In this document: positions 17,848 through 28,868 of the stretch, one piece after another
How the letters are laid out: every line of letters starts with the position of its first letter
How positions within the stretch are numbered: position 1 is the stretch's first letter
From: Alphaproteobacteria bacterium
GTDB lineage: Bacteria > Pseudomonadota > Alphaproteobacteria > Caulobacterales > Maricaulaceae
Direction of reading: 5' to 3'
DNA length: 64,000 bases
Assembly: GCA_024742735.1 (NCBI GenBank)
Contig: JANSXV010000001.1
Span: 372,001 to 436,000, forward strand
Program-made: the position numbers and the translations under genes
Notes under the pieces: model-generated
Seen by the model: only the letters and a program-made list of their open reading frames with translations
Databases searched by the model: none
Told to the model about the DNA's origin: nothing

Positions 17848-18477
17848 ATGTTCACCGGAATTGTCACGGGGCTCGGCCGTATCGAAGCGGTGGAGCCCGG
17901 CGGGGTGCATCGCTTCACCGTTGCAGGTCCCTATGAAGCTGCCAGTTTCGAGATCGGATGTTCCGTCGCCCATGACGGCGTGTGCCTGACGGTCGTCAGC
18001 GTGGAAGCGGCCGGAGACGGCGCGCGCCACGTCGTCGAGGTGTCTCCGGAGACGCTGAAGCGCACCACGCTGGGCGCCTGGGAGGTTGGAACCGCGGTGA
18101 ACCTTGAACGCTCGCTGAAAGTCGGCGACGAGCTGGGCGGGCATATCGTGCAGGGCCATGTCGATGGTGTCGGGGAGGTTCTCGACCGGGTCGACTCCGA
18201 CGGTTGGATCACCTTCACCGTCAAGGCGCCGGGCAATGTCGCGCCGTTTGTGGCCGAGAAGGGTTCGATCTGTGTGGACGGCGTCTCTCTGACCGTGAAC
18301 CGGGTCGACGGCGACGCCTTCGACCTGATGATCATTCCGCATACCGCAGAAGTGACGACGCTCGGCCGGCTGCAGCGCGGAGCGCACGTGAACCTTGAGG
18401 CCGACGTAATGGCGCGCTACGCCGCTCGGCTCATGGACGCGCGGGCCGCCGCGCCGGAACCGGAACGCGCGCAATGA
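17848..18477 (+). CDS. ribE: Riboflavin synthase, alpha chain
   Basis: 209 residues with the internal duplication typical of the enzyme: each half has a lumazine-binding barrel, the first with MFTGIVTGLGRIEAVE and SVAHDGVCLTVV, the second with GHIVQGHVDGVGEVLDR and SICVDGVSLTVNRV. Dismutates two dimethyl-ribityllumazines to riboflavin. Three bases after the ribD-like gene and overlapping ribBA by four (ATGA). Confidence 0.95.
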   Translation: MFTGIVTGLGRIEAVEPGGVHRFTVAGPYEAASFEIGCSVAHDGVCLTVVSVEAAGDGARHVVEVSPETLKRTTLGAWEVGTAVNLERSLKVGDELGGHIVQGHVDGVGEVLDRVDSDGWITFTVKAPGNVAPFVAEKGSICVDGVSLTVNRVDGDAFDLMIIPHTAEVTTLGRLQRGAHVNLEADVMARYAARLMDARAAAPEPERAQ

Positions 18478-19616
18478 CCGACGCCTCCAGCCACGAAAGC
18501 CCGCTTTCTCCCATCGAGGACATCATCGAGGATGCGCGCAACGGGCGCATGTTCATCCTGGTGGACGCCGAAGACCGGGAAAATGAGGGCGACCTTGTCC
18601 TGCCGGCCCAGTTCGCCACGCCGGAAGCCGTGAACTTCATGGCCATGCATGGCCGCGGCTTGATCTGCCTGTCGCTGACGACCGAGCGGGCCGAAGCGCT
18701 GAAACTGCCGCTCATGAGCCAGCGCAATGAAAGCCGTCATACCACGAACTTCACCGTCTCCATCGAGGCGCGTGAGGGCGTCTCCACAGGCATCTCCGCC
18801 CATGATCGCGCCCTGACCATCGCCACGGCGATCGATCCCATGAGATCGGCCGACGACATCGTTTCACCGGGTCATGTGTTTCCTCTGGTGGCGCGCGATG
18901 GCGGCGTGCTGGTGAGGGCCGGCCATACCGAGGCGGCCGTCGATGTCGCGCGCCTGGCCGGCTGCAACCCCTCCGGCGTGATCTGTGAGATCATGAGGGA
19001 GGACGGCTCCATGGCGCGGCTGCCCGACCTGATCGGGTTTGCGCAGCGCCATGGCCTGAAGATCGGCACGATCGCGGACCTGATCGCCTATCGCCGCCAG
19101 CATGACCGCTTTGTGGAGCGACGCCTGGACAGCGAGGTCGAGACCGCTTGGGGCGGTCCGTTCAAGCTCGTGGTGTTCCGCTCCCTGGTCGACAATTTCG
19201 AACACGTCGCCTTGGTTAAGGGCGACCCGCGCAAGGCGGACGCCACGCTCGTGCGCATGCACAAGGTCAGCTTCACCGATGATGTCCTGGCCGCCGTCAA
19301 CGGCCGGGCCGGGCTGGTGGAGCAGGGCGTGAAGGCGCTGGCAGGTCATGACGGGCCTGCGGTCATGGTGTTCATCCGCGAAACCAATCCAACCGCCATC
19401 ACTGAACGATTCGGCGCCGCCCCGGTCGATCCGCCCGACAAGCGCGAGGCGCGCCGCCTGCGCGAGTATGGCGTGGGAGCGCAAATTCTTCTGGATCTCG
19501 GCGTTCGCCGCATGATCCTGTTATCCACCGCGCCGCAGACGATTGTCGGCCTTGACGGCTACGGCCTTGAGGTCGTCGAACAGCGCGAAATCGAAGGAGG
19601 CCGGGATGGCCGATAA
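18474..19616 (+). CDS. ribB: 3,4-dihydroxy-2-butanone 4-phosphate synthase with degenerate GTP cyclohydrolase II domain
   Basis: 380 residues. The N-terminal ~200 residues are a good DHBP synthase: [34 protein letters not shown] and [19 protein letters not shown]. The C-terminal domain has the GTP cyclohydrolase II outline ([20 protein letters not shown] ... [21 protein letters not shown] ... [11 protein letters not shown]) but the zinc site is missing: the expected HSECxTGD and RCDCG segments read HKVSFTDD and NGRAG. So it should make the four-carbon unit but not open GTP; a separate RibA is expected elsewhere. Confidence 0.92.
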   Translation: MTDASSHESPLSPIEDIIEDARNGRMFILVDAEDRENEGDLVLPAQFATPEAVNFMAMHGRGLICLSLTTERAEALKLPLMSQRNESRHTTNFTVSIEAREGVSTGISAHDRALTIATAIDPMRSADDIVSPGHVFPLVARDGGVLVRAGHTEAAVDVARLAGCNPSGVICEIMREDGSMARLPDLIGFAQRHGLKIGTIADLIAYRRQHDRFVERRLDSEVETAWGGPFKLVVFRSLVDNFEHVALVKGDPRKADATLVRMHKVSFTDDVLAAVNGRAGLVEQGVKALAGHDGPAVMVFIRETNPTAITERFGAAPVDPPDKREARRLREYGVGAQILLDLGVRRMILLSTAPQTIVGLDGYGLEVVEQREIEGGRDGR

Positions 19617-20046
19617 GCCGCGCGTCCTTCTGGTCGCCGCCCCGTTTTACGAGGATATCACCGAGCAGCTCGTCGCGGGCGCGAAAGCGTATTGCGAGGC
19701 GGAAGGCGCGCAGGTTGAGGTGATCGAAGTGCCCGGCGCCTTCGAGATTCCCGGCGTCATCGCCCTGGCGGAAGCCGGCGCGAAGCCCTACGACGCCTAT
19801 GTGGGCTTGGGCTGCGTGATCCGGGGCGAGACCAGCCACTATGATTATGTGTGCGGCGAGAGCGCGCGCGGTCTGATGGACCTGTCGCTGAAGGGCGTGT
19901 GTGTCGGGCTCGGCATACTGACCGTCGAGAACATCAAGCAGGCCCGTGTCCGCGCCCATGTCGATCAGAAGAACAAGGGCCGGGACGCGGCCGAGGCGGC
20001 TCTGAGGATGCTGGAATTGAAACGCCGGTTCGGGAGCGCTCGATGA
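19606..20046 (+). CDS. ribH: 6,7-dimethyl-8-ribityllumazine synthase
   Basis: 146 residues from [18 protein letters not shown], preceded by GGAGG and overlapping the ribB end by 11 bases. Family motifs: EVIEVPGAFEIPGVIALA, DAYVGLGCVIRGETSHYDYVC and GLGILTVENIKQA (the NT-E-Q triad reads TVENIKQA, with the catalytic His in GETSHYDYV). Joins the pyrimidine from the RibD branch to the four-carbon unit from RibB. Overlaps nusB by four bases. Confidence 0.95.
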   Translation: MADKPRVLLVAAPFYEDITEQLVAGAKAYCEAEGAQVEVIEVPGAFEIPGVIALAEAGAKPYDAYVGLGCVIRGETSHYDYVCGESARGLMDLSLKGVCVGLGILTVENIKQARVRAHVDQKNKGRDAAEAALRMLELKRRFGSAR

Positions 20047-20546
20047 GCGAGGCTGCGGGCGATCGCGAGAACGCCAGCGAGCAGCGCGCGCGTCTGCGCC
20101 GCACGGCGCGGCTCAGCGCGGTCCAGGCGCTCTACCAGATGGAGCTGACCGGCGCCGGAGCCAAGGCGGTCGTGTTGCAGTTCCGGAACCACAAGTTCGG
20201 ATATGACGACGAGCCGGGCGATTATATCGAGTCCGACGAGGACTTCTTCGAGGACCTACTCAAAGGCATTGTCGCGCGCCAGGACGAGGTCGATTCCCTC
20301 GCCGCCTCGGTGGTGAAGCAAGGCTGGAAGTATTCCCGCCTGGACTCCACCGTGCGCGCCATCCTGCGGGCGGGCGGCTATGAGCTCGTTGCGCGCGCCG
20401 ACGTTCCGACCGGCGTCGTGATCAACGAGTATGTCGACATCGCCAAGGCCTTCTTCGAAGGGCCTGAGCCTGGCTTCATCAACGCCACGCTGGATGCGCT
20501 CGCCCGCAAGACCCGCAGCGGGGCGCCGTCTGACACCGGCGGATGA
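20043..20546 (+). CDS. nusB: Transcription antitermination factor NusB
   Basis: 167 residues. RLRRTARLSAVQALYQMELTGAGA at the start, then IVARQDEVDS, YSRLDSTVRAILRAGGYELV, VPTGVVINEYVDIAKAFFEG and the end motif FINATLDALAR are the complete NusB pattern. Binds boxA of rRNA transcripts with NusE (S10). The ribH-nusB-thiL order is conserved in proteobacteria; overlaps on both sides are four bases. Confidence 0.95.
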   Translation: MSEAAGDRENASEQRARLRRTARLSAVQALYQMELTGAGAKAVVLQFRNHKFGYDDEPGDYIESDEDFFEDLLKGIVARQDEVDSLAASVVKQGWKYSRLDSTVRAILRAGGYELVARADVPTGVVINEYVDIAKAFFEGPEPGFINATLDALARKTRSGAPSDTGG

Positions 20547-21526
20547 GCGGGGAAGGCGAATTCGAGTTCATCGCGAGCCGCCTTGCGCCGCTCAGCGAGG
20601 GTGCGCCCGGCGCCGCAGGCCTCAAAGATGATGGCGCGCTGATAGACCTGGATCCCGGCGAGACTCTGTCCGTCACCACGGACACGCTCATAGAGGGCCG
20701 GCACTTCCCGGAGGGCGGAGACCCGGAGCTGGCCGCCCGAAAAGCGCTGCGGGTCAACCTTTCAGACCTCGCCGCCATGGGCGCCAGGCCGTTTGGATAT
20801 TGCCTCAACATCGCCTGGCCGGGAGAGGGCGTGTCCGCCCGGCCGGAGCCGTTCGTCAGAGGCCTTCTGGCCGAGCAGCAACGTTACGGCGTCCGCCTCA
20901 TGGGCGGCGACACCACGCGGGGGCCTGGTCCCTGGACCATCGCCGTCACGGCCTTCGGACGCCGCCCTGCGGGGTTGTCCCTGCGCCGAGCCGGGGCGCG
21001 TCCGGGCGACAGCCTCATCGTGACTGGAACGGTAGGGGACGCGGTGCTGGGCCTTGAAGCGCTCCAGGGCGGTGATCTTGGGCTATCCCGCGGCGATACC
21101 GCCTATCTCGTCGCCCGGTCGCTGACGCCGGAACCGCGCCTGCCGGCGCTTGCGGCCATGCGCCGCCATGCCCGCGCCGCGATCGATGTGAGCGACGGTC
21201 TGCTCGCCGACGCCCGGCATCTCGCGACCGCATCAGATTTGCGCTTGGATATCGACCTTGGAGCGGTTCCGGCCTCGGCGCCGGCGCAGGCATGGATGGC
21301 GAAGCAACAGGACGAGGCGACGGCGCGCCTGAGGCTGGCCGCCGGCGGAGACGATTATGAGCTGCTGCTGGCGACGGCGGAGCCTGAGGCCCTGATCGCC
21401 GAGCTCGCCAGGGCCGGCCTGCCGGCCGCCCTCATCGGCCGGTTTGAGAAGGGCGCTCCGCAGGTCACGGTGCGCCTCGGCGAAACCGAGTTGACGCCTG
21501 ATGACTGGGGATTCACCCATTTTTGA
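20543..21526 (+). CDS. thiL: Thiamine-monophosphate kinase
   Basis: 327 residues. Phosphorylates thiamine monophosphate to the active diphosphate. Visible motifs: GLKDDGALIDL, SVTTDTLIEGRHF, VNLSDLAAMGARPFGY, LMGGDTTRGPGP, VTGTVGDAVLGLEAL, AAIDVSDGLLADARHLA and AGGDDYELLL. Last enzyme of the operon; its stop overlaps or nearly touches the start of the secreted protein that follows. Confidence 0.95.
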   Translation: MSGEGEFEFIASRLAPLSEGAPGAAGLKDDGALIDLDPGETLSVTTDTLIEGRHFPEGGDPELAARKALRVNLSDLAAMGARPFGYCLNIAWPGEGVSARPEPFVRGLLAEQQRYGVRLMGGDTTRGPGPWTIAVTAFGRRPAGLSLRRAGARPGDSLIVTGTVGDAVLGLEALQGGDLGLSRGDTAYLVARSLTPEPRLPALAAMRRHARAAIDVSDGLLADARHLATASDLRLDIDLGAVPASAPAQAWMAKQQDEATARLRLAAGGDDYELLLATAEPEALIAELARAGLPAALIGRFEKGAPQVTVRLGETELTPDDWGFTHF

Positions 21527-21549
21527 CGGCTTTGTGCGACCCTCCAGAA

Positions 21550-22026
21550 ATGGTTTTCGGCACGCTCACACCGGCGCTCATCGCCCTCAGCCTTGCGGCG
21601 GCCCCTCCTGCTCCGGAGGCGTCTTCGGAGGGGGCGTTGATTCGCTACAGCGATCGTGAAGCGCGGGCTGACGCCGCTGTCGAGGCTTTTTCTGCGGATG
21701 TGGAGAGCTGCCCCAATGACGCAGGCACGTCCGCCCTAGTGATTCCGGTCGTCGATCACGGCGCTCTTTACGGCTACGCCTTTGTTACGCCGCGTCTTTG
21801 CCTTGCGCGCGGGGTCAACGCCTTCACCGTGACCGACGACATGCATTTCATCGTCGACCAGATGGTCAGGGCCGCTCATCGCACGCCCATGACGCTCAAT
21901 CCGGACATGACGCTGAACAAGGACGCCGCCAACGCAGCGATGCTGGCGGCGGCGCGGTCAGTGATCGGCGAATCGCGGATCGAGCGTCTTGATCTCCTGG
22001 GCGACGATATCCGCGCCCTGCATTAG
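21550..22026 (+). CDS. Hypothetical secreted protein
   Basis: 158 residues from the ATG; a TTG at 21523 overlapping the thiL stop is the alternative. Begins with a signal peptide (MVFGTLTPALIALSLAAAPPAPEA). The mature part has two cysteines (VESCPND and TPRLCLAR) and the segment FTVTDDMHFIVDQMVRAAHRTPMTLNPDMTLN; it is not a family I recognise. The position directly behind thiL and the lack of a separate promoter make it the operon's tail gene. Confidence 0.65.
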   Translation: MVFGTLTPALIALSLAAAPPAPEASSEGALIRYSDREARADAAVEAFSADVESCPNDAGTSALVIPVVDHGALYGYAFVTPRLCLARGVNAFTVTDDMHFIVDQMVRAAHRTPMTLNPDMTLNKDAANAAMLAAARSVIGESRIERLDLLGDDIRALH

Positions 22027-22193
22027 AAAACGCCCATAATTTCAAAGAAAAGCTGGTGTTGCACGCCTCTGCGGCCTTGGGCATAGTCCTTGGCACGGGG
22101 AGGGCTTGAACTGCATCGCACACAGATAAAACACCCTCACGCGATGTGGCGGGCGCCTCTGGATCATAACGCCTGATACGGGGAATTACGGAC

Positions 22194-24350
<2,157 letters not shown>

Positions 24351-24374
24351 CAGGTCCCAGCTGCGTGAATCAGA

Positions 24375-24412
24375 AGCCCCGGCTCGAGCAACGAGCCGGG
24401 GCTTTTTCTTTT
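24375..24412 (+). terminator. Rho-independent terminator after hppA
   Basis: Perfect 12-base stem AGCCCCGGCTCG / CGAGCCGGGGCT with an AGCAA loop, followed by TTTTCTTTT. It lies between the ends of hppA and the convergent bamE gene and reads in the hppA direction. Confidence 0.93.
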
Positions 24413-24439
24413 GTTCTGAACCTTTGAGGCGGACGGTGA

Positions 24440-24940
24440 CTAGTTGCCGTCCGGGCGCGGACCGCCGGCGCCGCCGGGCAGGTTCTGTTCGCCGCCGAAC
24501 TGTTCGCCAGGCAGGCGGCCGACATTGCCGAGCAGCTGCTCAAGCAGGGTCAGCTCGCGGCCGCGCGTCGGCGTTTCGCGATCCACGAACGCGACCACGC
24601 GGCCGTCTTCCAGCCCGTATTCATCCACCGCGCTGATCACGCCGTCCTCATCAAAGCGGATCGCGATCACACGGCGTTCGCGCGTGTCCGGGCGCAGATA
24701 GGCGAGGTATTCGCGCGTCGCGGAGATGTAATACCAGGTATTGTCGTCGAACATGCCGCGCGTGGACGGGTTGCCGAGCGTGGACAGCACCGTCGCCTGG
24801 GTGTCCTCGCCCGGCGTGAACTCCGGGATCTCGCCGTCGGTGTAGCGATAGCCGTGCGTGCGCAGGGTCGGGTTGCAGGCCGCCACAAGGGCGGTGGAGG
24901 CGGCCAGGGCGGCGATGAGGGCGGCGCGGCGCAGTTTCAT
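24440..24940 (-). CDS. bamE: Outer membrane assembly lipoprotein BamE (SmpA/OmlA)
   Basis: About 166 residues. Signal peptide with lipobox (LAASTALVAAC) and acylated Cys, then the SmpA/OmlA domain: DTQATVLSTLGNPSTRGMFDDNTWYYIS, EYLAYLRPDTRERRVIAIRFDEDG. BamE supports beta-barrel insertion by BamA. The C-terminal ~25 residues are Gly/Pro/Asn-rich. A TTG two codons upstream is an alternative start. Divergent from the cytochrome bc1 chaperone gene, the order commonly seen in alphaproteobacteria. Confidence 0.92.
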   Translation of the reverse strand: MKLRRAALIAALAASTALVAACNPTLRTHGYRYTDGEIPEFTPGEDTQATVLSTLGNPSTRGMFDDNTWYYISATREYLAYLRPDTRERRVIAIRFDEDGVISAVDEYGLEDGRVVAFVDRETPTRGRELTLLEQLLGNVGRLPGEQFGGEQNLPGGAGGPRPDGN

Positions 24941-25080
24941 GGACAAGGCGTCCCTTCTCTCGGCCAGAGTTTCGTTGGCCTGTTCGGTGCGCCGCCCCAG
25001 AGACTGGCGCAGACGCTCGCGTTGACGTATCGGATCGGCACCATAGCTTCAAGCGCGCCGATTGGGGAGCCGCCCGACTG

Positions 25081-25635
25081 ATGTTCGACCGTCTGTTCAA
25101 GAAAGACCCGATGAAGGCGCCCGCGCGCCAGGTGTATCTGGCTCTGCTGGAGGCTTCGCGCCGCCCGTTCCTGTTTGGCGAGCGCGGCGCACCGGATACC
25201 GTGGACGGCCGGTTCGACATGATCGTGCTGCACGCCGTGCTGGTCTTCCGGCGCCTGCGGCCGCTGGGCGATGCGGGCAAGCACTTCAATCAGCTCGTGT
25301 TCGATATTCTGTTTGACGACATGGACGCCGGCCTGCGCGAGATGGGCACGGGTGATCTGTCGGTCGGCAAGCGCATCAAGGAGATGGGCGAGGCGTTTTA
25401 CGGACGCGCCACGGCCTACGAGCCGGTTCTGGATGATCCCGACCAGGACGCGCTTGCTTTGATTCTCGAGCGGAATCTTTTTGCGTCCGATGGCGAGGCG
25501 GAGACCATCACCGAGGCGGGTCCGGCCGCTCAGCGCATCGCCGGCTACGCGCTCGCCGCAGAGCGGTATCTGGCCGATCAGGACGGCGAAGCGATCTTGC
25601 GGGGCGAAGCGCCACGTTTTCCTTCAGCGGCTTAA
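25081..25635 (+). CDS. Ubiquinol-cytochrome c chaperone family protein (CBP3/UQCC1-like)
   Basis: 184 residues. Start MFDRLFKKD followed by APARQVYLALLEASRRPFLFGERGAPDTVDGRFDMIVLHAVLVFRRL-type segments and FDILFDDMDAGLREMGTGDLSVGKRIKEMGEAFYGR, the conserved core of the CBP3 chaperone domain that helps assemble cytochrome b of the bc1 complex. Soluble, helical. It lies between bamE (divergent) and plsX; in many alphaproteobacteria a DUF177 gene comes next, but here there is only a 107-base gap. Confidence 0.9.
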   Translation: MFDRLFKKDPMKAPARQVYLALLEASRRPFLFGERGAPDTVDGRFDMIVLHAVLVFRRLRPLGDAGKHFNQLVFDILFDDMDAGLREMGTGDLSVGKRIKEMGEAFYGRATAYEPVLDDPDQDALALILERNLFASDGEAETITEAGPAAQRIAGYALAAERYLADQDGEAILRGEAPRFPSAA

Positions 25636-25651
25636 CGGCCGGCGCCTTTGC

Positions 25652-25679
25652 TTGCATATTCAAGGCTGATCGGTAAGGT
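25652..25679 (+). promoter_or_regulatory. Candidate plsX promoter
   Basis: TTGCAT (25652-25657) and TAAGGT (25674-25679) with 16 bases between, in the 107-base gap before plsX. The -10 match is weak; no other candidate stands out in this gap. Confidence 0.35.
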
Positions 25680-25742
25680 TCGCCGCGCCGCTCCCGGGCT
25701 TGAGCGAGCGCTTGTTTTAGAACGTCTTCTGACGGATTTCGT

Positions 25743-26804
25743 ATGACGCCATCGCTGGTTCTTTCCATCGACGCCATGGGCGGCGATGACGCGCCGGACA
25801 TTGTCATCGACGGTGTCGCGCACTTCCTGAAGGGCCGCCGCCGGCCGGTGAGCTTCCTGCTGCATGGCGATGAGGCGCGCTTGAAGCCTCTGCTCGAACG
25901 CCATGGCGACCTCAAGTCCGTCTGCGAGATTCGCCACACGGAGAGCGAGGTGGACATGTCCGCCAAGCCCTCCGAGGCGGTGCGCCGTTCGCGCGGCTCG
26001 TCCATGTGGAATGCGGTCCAGTCGGTGAAAGCCGGCGAAGCCCAGGTCGCAGTGTCCGCCGGGAACACCGGCGCCTTCATGGCGATCTCCAAGGTTATCC
26101 TGCGCATGAAGCCGGGCGTGCATCGCCCGGCCATCGCGGCCAGCTGGCCGGCGCCGGACGGATTTTCCACCGTGCTCGACGTCGGCGCCAATGTGGAGCT
26201 CACCCCTGCGCAGCTGGTTGAGTTCGCGGTGCTGGGGGAAGCCTTCCATCGCGCCGTTCACGGCGTCGCCCGTCCCACGGTCGGGCTCCTGAATGTCGGC
26301 CAGGAGGAGCTGAAGGGTTCCCAGATGATTCGCGACGCCGATGCGATGCTGCGCGAGGCGGGCCTCGACATGGACTATCGCGGCTTTGTGGAGGGGGATG
26401 ACATCTCCGCAGGCACGACCAATGTCGTCGTGACCGATGGCTTCACCGGCAATATCGCGCTGAAGACAGCCGAAGGCACGGCCCGCCTGGTCGGCGGCTG
26501 GCTGCGGGAATCGCTCACCTCGAGCCTGCTGGGCAAGATGGCCGCGGCGCTATTGAGCCTGGGCCCGCTTTCCACCCTGCGCTCCAAGATGGACCCGCGC
26601 AGCGTCAATGGCGGCGTGTTTCTGGGGCTTAACGGGGTCGTGGTCAAAAGCCACGGCGGAACCGATGCGATCGGCTACGCCACCTCGCTGAGGATCGCCC
26701 TTGAGATGGCGGACAGCCGCTTCCTGAGCGAGATCGAAAACAATCTGGCGCGCCTTTCAGCGCATGAGGCGGCCTTCGAGGACCGCGAAGGAGAAACGGC
26801 GTGA
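25743..26804 (+). CDS. plsX: Phosphate acyltransferase PlsX
   Basis: 353 residues. Makes acyl-phosphate from acyl-ACP for phospholipid synthesis. Family motifs: [75 protein letters not shown] and [34 protein letters not shown]. Overlaps fabH by four bases (GTGA), the widely conserved plsX-fabH pair. Confidence 0.96.
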   Translation: MTPSLVLSIDAMGGDDAPDIVIDGVAHFLKGRRRPVSFLLHGDEARLKPLLERHGDLKSVCEIRHTESEVDMSAKPSEAVRRSRGSSMWNAVQSVKAGEAQVAVSAGNTGAFMAISKVILRMKPGVHRPAIAASWPAPDGFSTVLDVGANVELTPAQLVEFAVLGEAFHRAVHGVARPTVGLLNVGQEELKGSQMIRDADAMLREAGLDMDYRGFVEGDDISAGTTNVVVTDGFTGNIALKTAEGTARLVGGWLRESLTSSLLGKMAAALLSLGPLSTLRSKMDPRSVNGGVFLGLNGVVVKSHGGTDAIGYATSLRIALEMADSRFLSEIENNLARLSAHEAAFEDREGETA

Positions 26805-27778
26805 CCCCTCGCCATTCGCGCATCGCAGGCGTGGGTTCATACCTGCCTCAGAAAGTCCTGACCAACGCGGCGCTGGAAGCCATGGTGGAGACGAGCGACG
26901 CCTGGATCAAGGAACGCACCGGCATCGCCAAGCGTCATATTGCGGCTGACGGCGAGTACACGTCTGACCTGGGCGCCGAAGCGGCGCGCAGGGCGCTCGA
27001 CCATGCAGGGCTGGTCCCCGGCGATGTCGATCTGATTATCGTGGCGACGGCGACTCCGGATCTGACCTTTCCAGCGACCGCCACCATCGTGCAGGACAAG
27101 CTGGGCATCACCGAAGGAGCGGCCTTCGATGTCCAGGCGGTCTGTTCCGGATTCCTCTATGCCCTGACGACTGCAGACAATTTCATCCGGTGCGGCCAGG
27201 CGAAAACCGCTCTTGTGATCGGGGCGGAGACCTTCTCGCGCATCCTCGACTGGACCGACCGCACGACCTGCGTGCTGTTCGGTGACGGCGCCGGCGCGGT
27301 CGTTCTCACTGCCGAGGACGGATCGCCGGAGGAGACCGGGCAGGGGGTTTTGAAAACTCATCTGCGCTCGGATGGCCGCTTCAAGGACCTGCTTTATGTC
27401 GACGGCGGGCCGTCGCAGACCAAGACTGTCGGGCATCTGCGCATGCAGGGCAATCAGGTGTACCGCCACGCTGTCACGAAGATCGCGGGCTCCATGACCG
27501 AGCTGGCCGAAATGGCCGGGATCGGCATCGATGAAGTCGACTGGGTCGTTCCGCACCAGGCCAATCAGCGGATCCTTCTGGGTGTCGCCAATCGCCTGAA
27601 CATTCCGGTCGAGCAGGTCGTCTCGACCGTGGCCGAGCATGGAAACACGTCGGCGGCCTCCATCCCGCTGGCGCTTGACGCAGCAATCCAGGATGGGCGT
27701 ATCCAGCGAGGGCAACTCATCCTTATGGAAGCGCTCGGCGGCGGCTTCACCTGGGGCGCCGCGTTAGCGCGTTATTAA
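26801..27778 (+). CDS. fabH: 3-oxoacyl-ACP synthase III (KAS III)
   Basis: 325 residues, GTG start. Starts fatty acid synthesis from acetyl-CoA and malonyl-ACP. The catalytic triad is intact: Cys in [14 protein letters not shown], His in [12 protein letters not shown] and Asn in [14 protein letters not shown]; the end motif [13 protein letters not shown] is canonical. Co-translated with plsX. The downstream gap to ihfA holds a promoter and a palindrome but no typical terminator. Confidence 0.96.
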   Translation: MTPRHSRIAGVGSYLPQKVLTNAALEAMVETSDAWIKERTGIAKRHIAADGEYTSDLGAEAARRALDHAGLVPGDVDLIIVATATPDLTFPATATIVQDKLGITEGAAFDVQAVCSGFLYALTTADNFIRCGQAKTALVIGAETFSRILDWTDRTTCVLFGDGAGAVVLTAEDGSPEETGQGVLKTHLRSDGRFKDLLYVDGGPSQTKTVGHLRMQGNQVYRHAVTKIAGSMTELAEMAGIGIDEVDWVVPHQANQRILLGVANRLNIPVEQVVSTVAEHGNTSAASIPLALDAAIQDGRIQRGQLILMEALGGGFTWGAALARY

Positions 27779-27788
27779 GCGCGAGCTT

Positions 27789-27828
27789 ATGGTTAACGTT
27801 GACCGCCTGCTTTGAGCAGGCGTAGCAT
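27789..27828 (+). promoter_or_regulatory. ihfA: Candidate ihfA promoter with a palindrome in the spacer and a CtrA half-site upstream
   Basis: TTGACC (27799-27804) and TAGCAT (27823-27828) are 18 bases apart. The spacer contains a perfect inverted repeat, GCCTGCT-TTG-AGCAGGC (27805-27821). Just upstream is ATGGTTAA (27789-27796), the reverse complement of the CtrA half-site TTAACCAT. ihfA starts 33 bases after the -10. Confidence 0.45.
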
Positions 27829-27860
27829 CAGATTTCAACGCATTACCGCTGGGGAGAGAT

Positions 27861-28163
27861 ATGGGATCAAAGACCGTTACACGCGCTGACCTCGCCGACG
27901 CCGTGCACCAGCAGGTCGGTCTTCCACGCCAGGAGAGCGGCGAGCTGGTGGAGGCCGTCCTCGACATGATCTCAGACACGCTCGTCAGCGGAGACAGCGT
28001 GAAACTCTCCTCATTCGGGTCGTTTGTTCTGCGCGACAAGAACGGGCGCGTGGGACGCAATCCCAAGACCGGAGAGGAAGTGCCGATTGATCCGCGCCGG
28101 GTGCTGGTGTTCAAACCGAGCCAGGTCCTGAAGGAACGGGTCGACGCGGCGCTTTCCAAGTAG
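27861..28163 (+). CDS. ihfA: Integration host factor, alpha subunit
   Basis: 100 residues. HU/IHF fold: [36 protein letters not shown] and the DNA-intercalating arm [23 protein letters not shown] with its Pro. The [11 protein letters not shown] arm is the IHF-alpha form. GGGGAGAG precedes the ATG. It bends DNA in replication, recombination and transcription. merR follows 13 bases later. Confidence 0.95.
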   Translation: MGSKTVTRADLADAVHQQVGLPRQESGELVEAVLDMISDTLVSGDSVKLSSFGSFVLRDKNGRVGRNPKTGEEVPIDPRRVLVFKPSQVLKERVDAALSK

Positions 28164-28176
28164 TTTTCGAGGCTCC

Positions 28177-28686
28177 ATGGCGGACAAGTCGCCCGACGCC
28201 TATCGCACGATCTCTGAGGCCGGTGAGGAAACCGGGCTTCCCGCCCACGTCCTGCGCTTCTGGGAAAGCCGCTTCTCGCAGCTCAAGCCCGTCAAGCGCG
28301 CCGGCGGACGGCGGCTCTATCGCCCCCAGGACATCCAGCTGCTCAATGGCCTGAAGAAGCTCCTCTATGAAGAGGGCTATACGATCAAGGGCGCACAGAA
28401 ATACCTCAAGGATCATGGCGTCGCCGATGTCTGCGCGATCGGGCAGGGCGCGGCGCCGGGCGCTCAACGCACCAGTGAGTCGGTGGCGCCCGCCGCCACG
28501 GACCCGGACCTTGAGCAGGCAGGATCAGAGGCGTCGTTGTTCGCGGAAACGGATACTGATGCGGCGGCGGCCGAGTCGTCTTCGCCTCCCGCCGATCCCG
28601 CCTCCCTTGATGCGATTCTCACCAAGCTGGAGCGCGCCAAGGCCCGCCTGGACGCAGCTCTGGAGGCGCATCACGCCGCGAACTGA
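28177..28686 (+). CDS. MerR family transcriptional regulator
   Basis: 169 residues. The winged helix-turn-helix is at residues ~9-80: [67 protein letters not shown]. The C-terminal half is Ala/Glu/Ser-rich with a final coiled-coil-like helix ([23 protein letters not shown]) and has no effector-binding cysteines. This is the MerR type regularly found behind ihfA in alphaproteobacteria; its regulon is not known to me. Confidence 0.9.
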   Translation: MADKSPDAYRTISEAGEETGLPAHVLRFWESRFSQLKPVKRAGGRRLYRPQDIQLLNGLKKLLYEEGYTIKGAQKYLKDHGVADVCAIGQGAAPGAQRTSESVAPAATDPDLEQAGSEASLFAETDTDAAAAESSSPPADPASLDAILTKLERAKARLDAALEAHHAAN

Positions 28687-28716
28687 GTGTGGAGGAGACC
28701 AGGCGCCGCAAGGGCA

Positions 28717-28745
28717 TTGCCCGCAGGCTGCGCCAAGCTTATAAG
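28717..28745 (+). promoter_or_regulatory. Promoter of tRNA-Pro
   Basis: TTGCCC (28717-28722) and TATAAG (28740-28745) with exactly 17 bases between, 38 bases before the tRNA. The transcript leader would contain a hairpin (28747-28770: CCGGTCCCGG / CCGGACCGG around CTTTA, one bulged C). Confidence 0.65.
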
Positions 28746-28782
28746 GCCGGTCCCGGCTTTACCGGACCGGGGCTCATATGGG

Positions 28783-28860
28783 CGGAGCGTGGCGCAGCCC
28801 GGTTAGCGCACCGGTCTGGGGGACCGGGGGTCGCCGGTTCGAATCCGGCCGCTCCGACCA
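28783..28860 (+). tRNA. tRNA-Pro (GGG anticodon)
   Basis: Complete cloverleaf: acceptor CGGAGCG / CGCTCCG, D-arm GCGC / GCGC with AGCCCGGTTA loop, anticodon arm CCGGT-CTGGGGG-ACCGG with anticodon GGG, T-arm GCCGG-TTCGAAT-CCGGC, and an encoded ACCA end. Preceded by its own promoter. Confidence 0.96.
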
Positions 28861-28868
28861 TTCATTTC

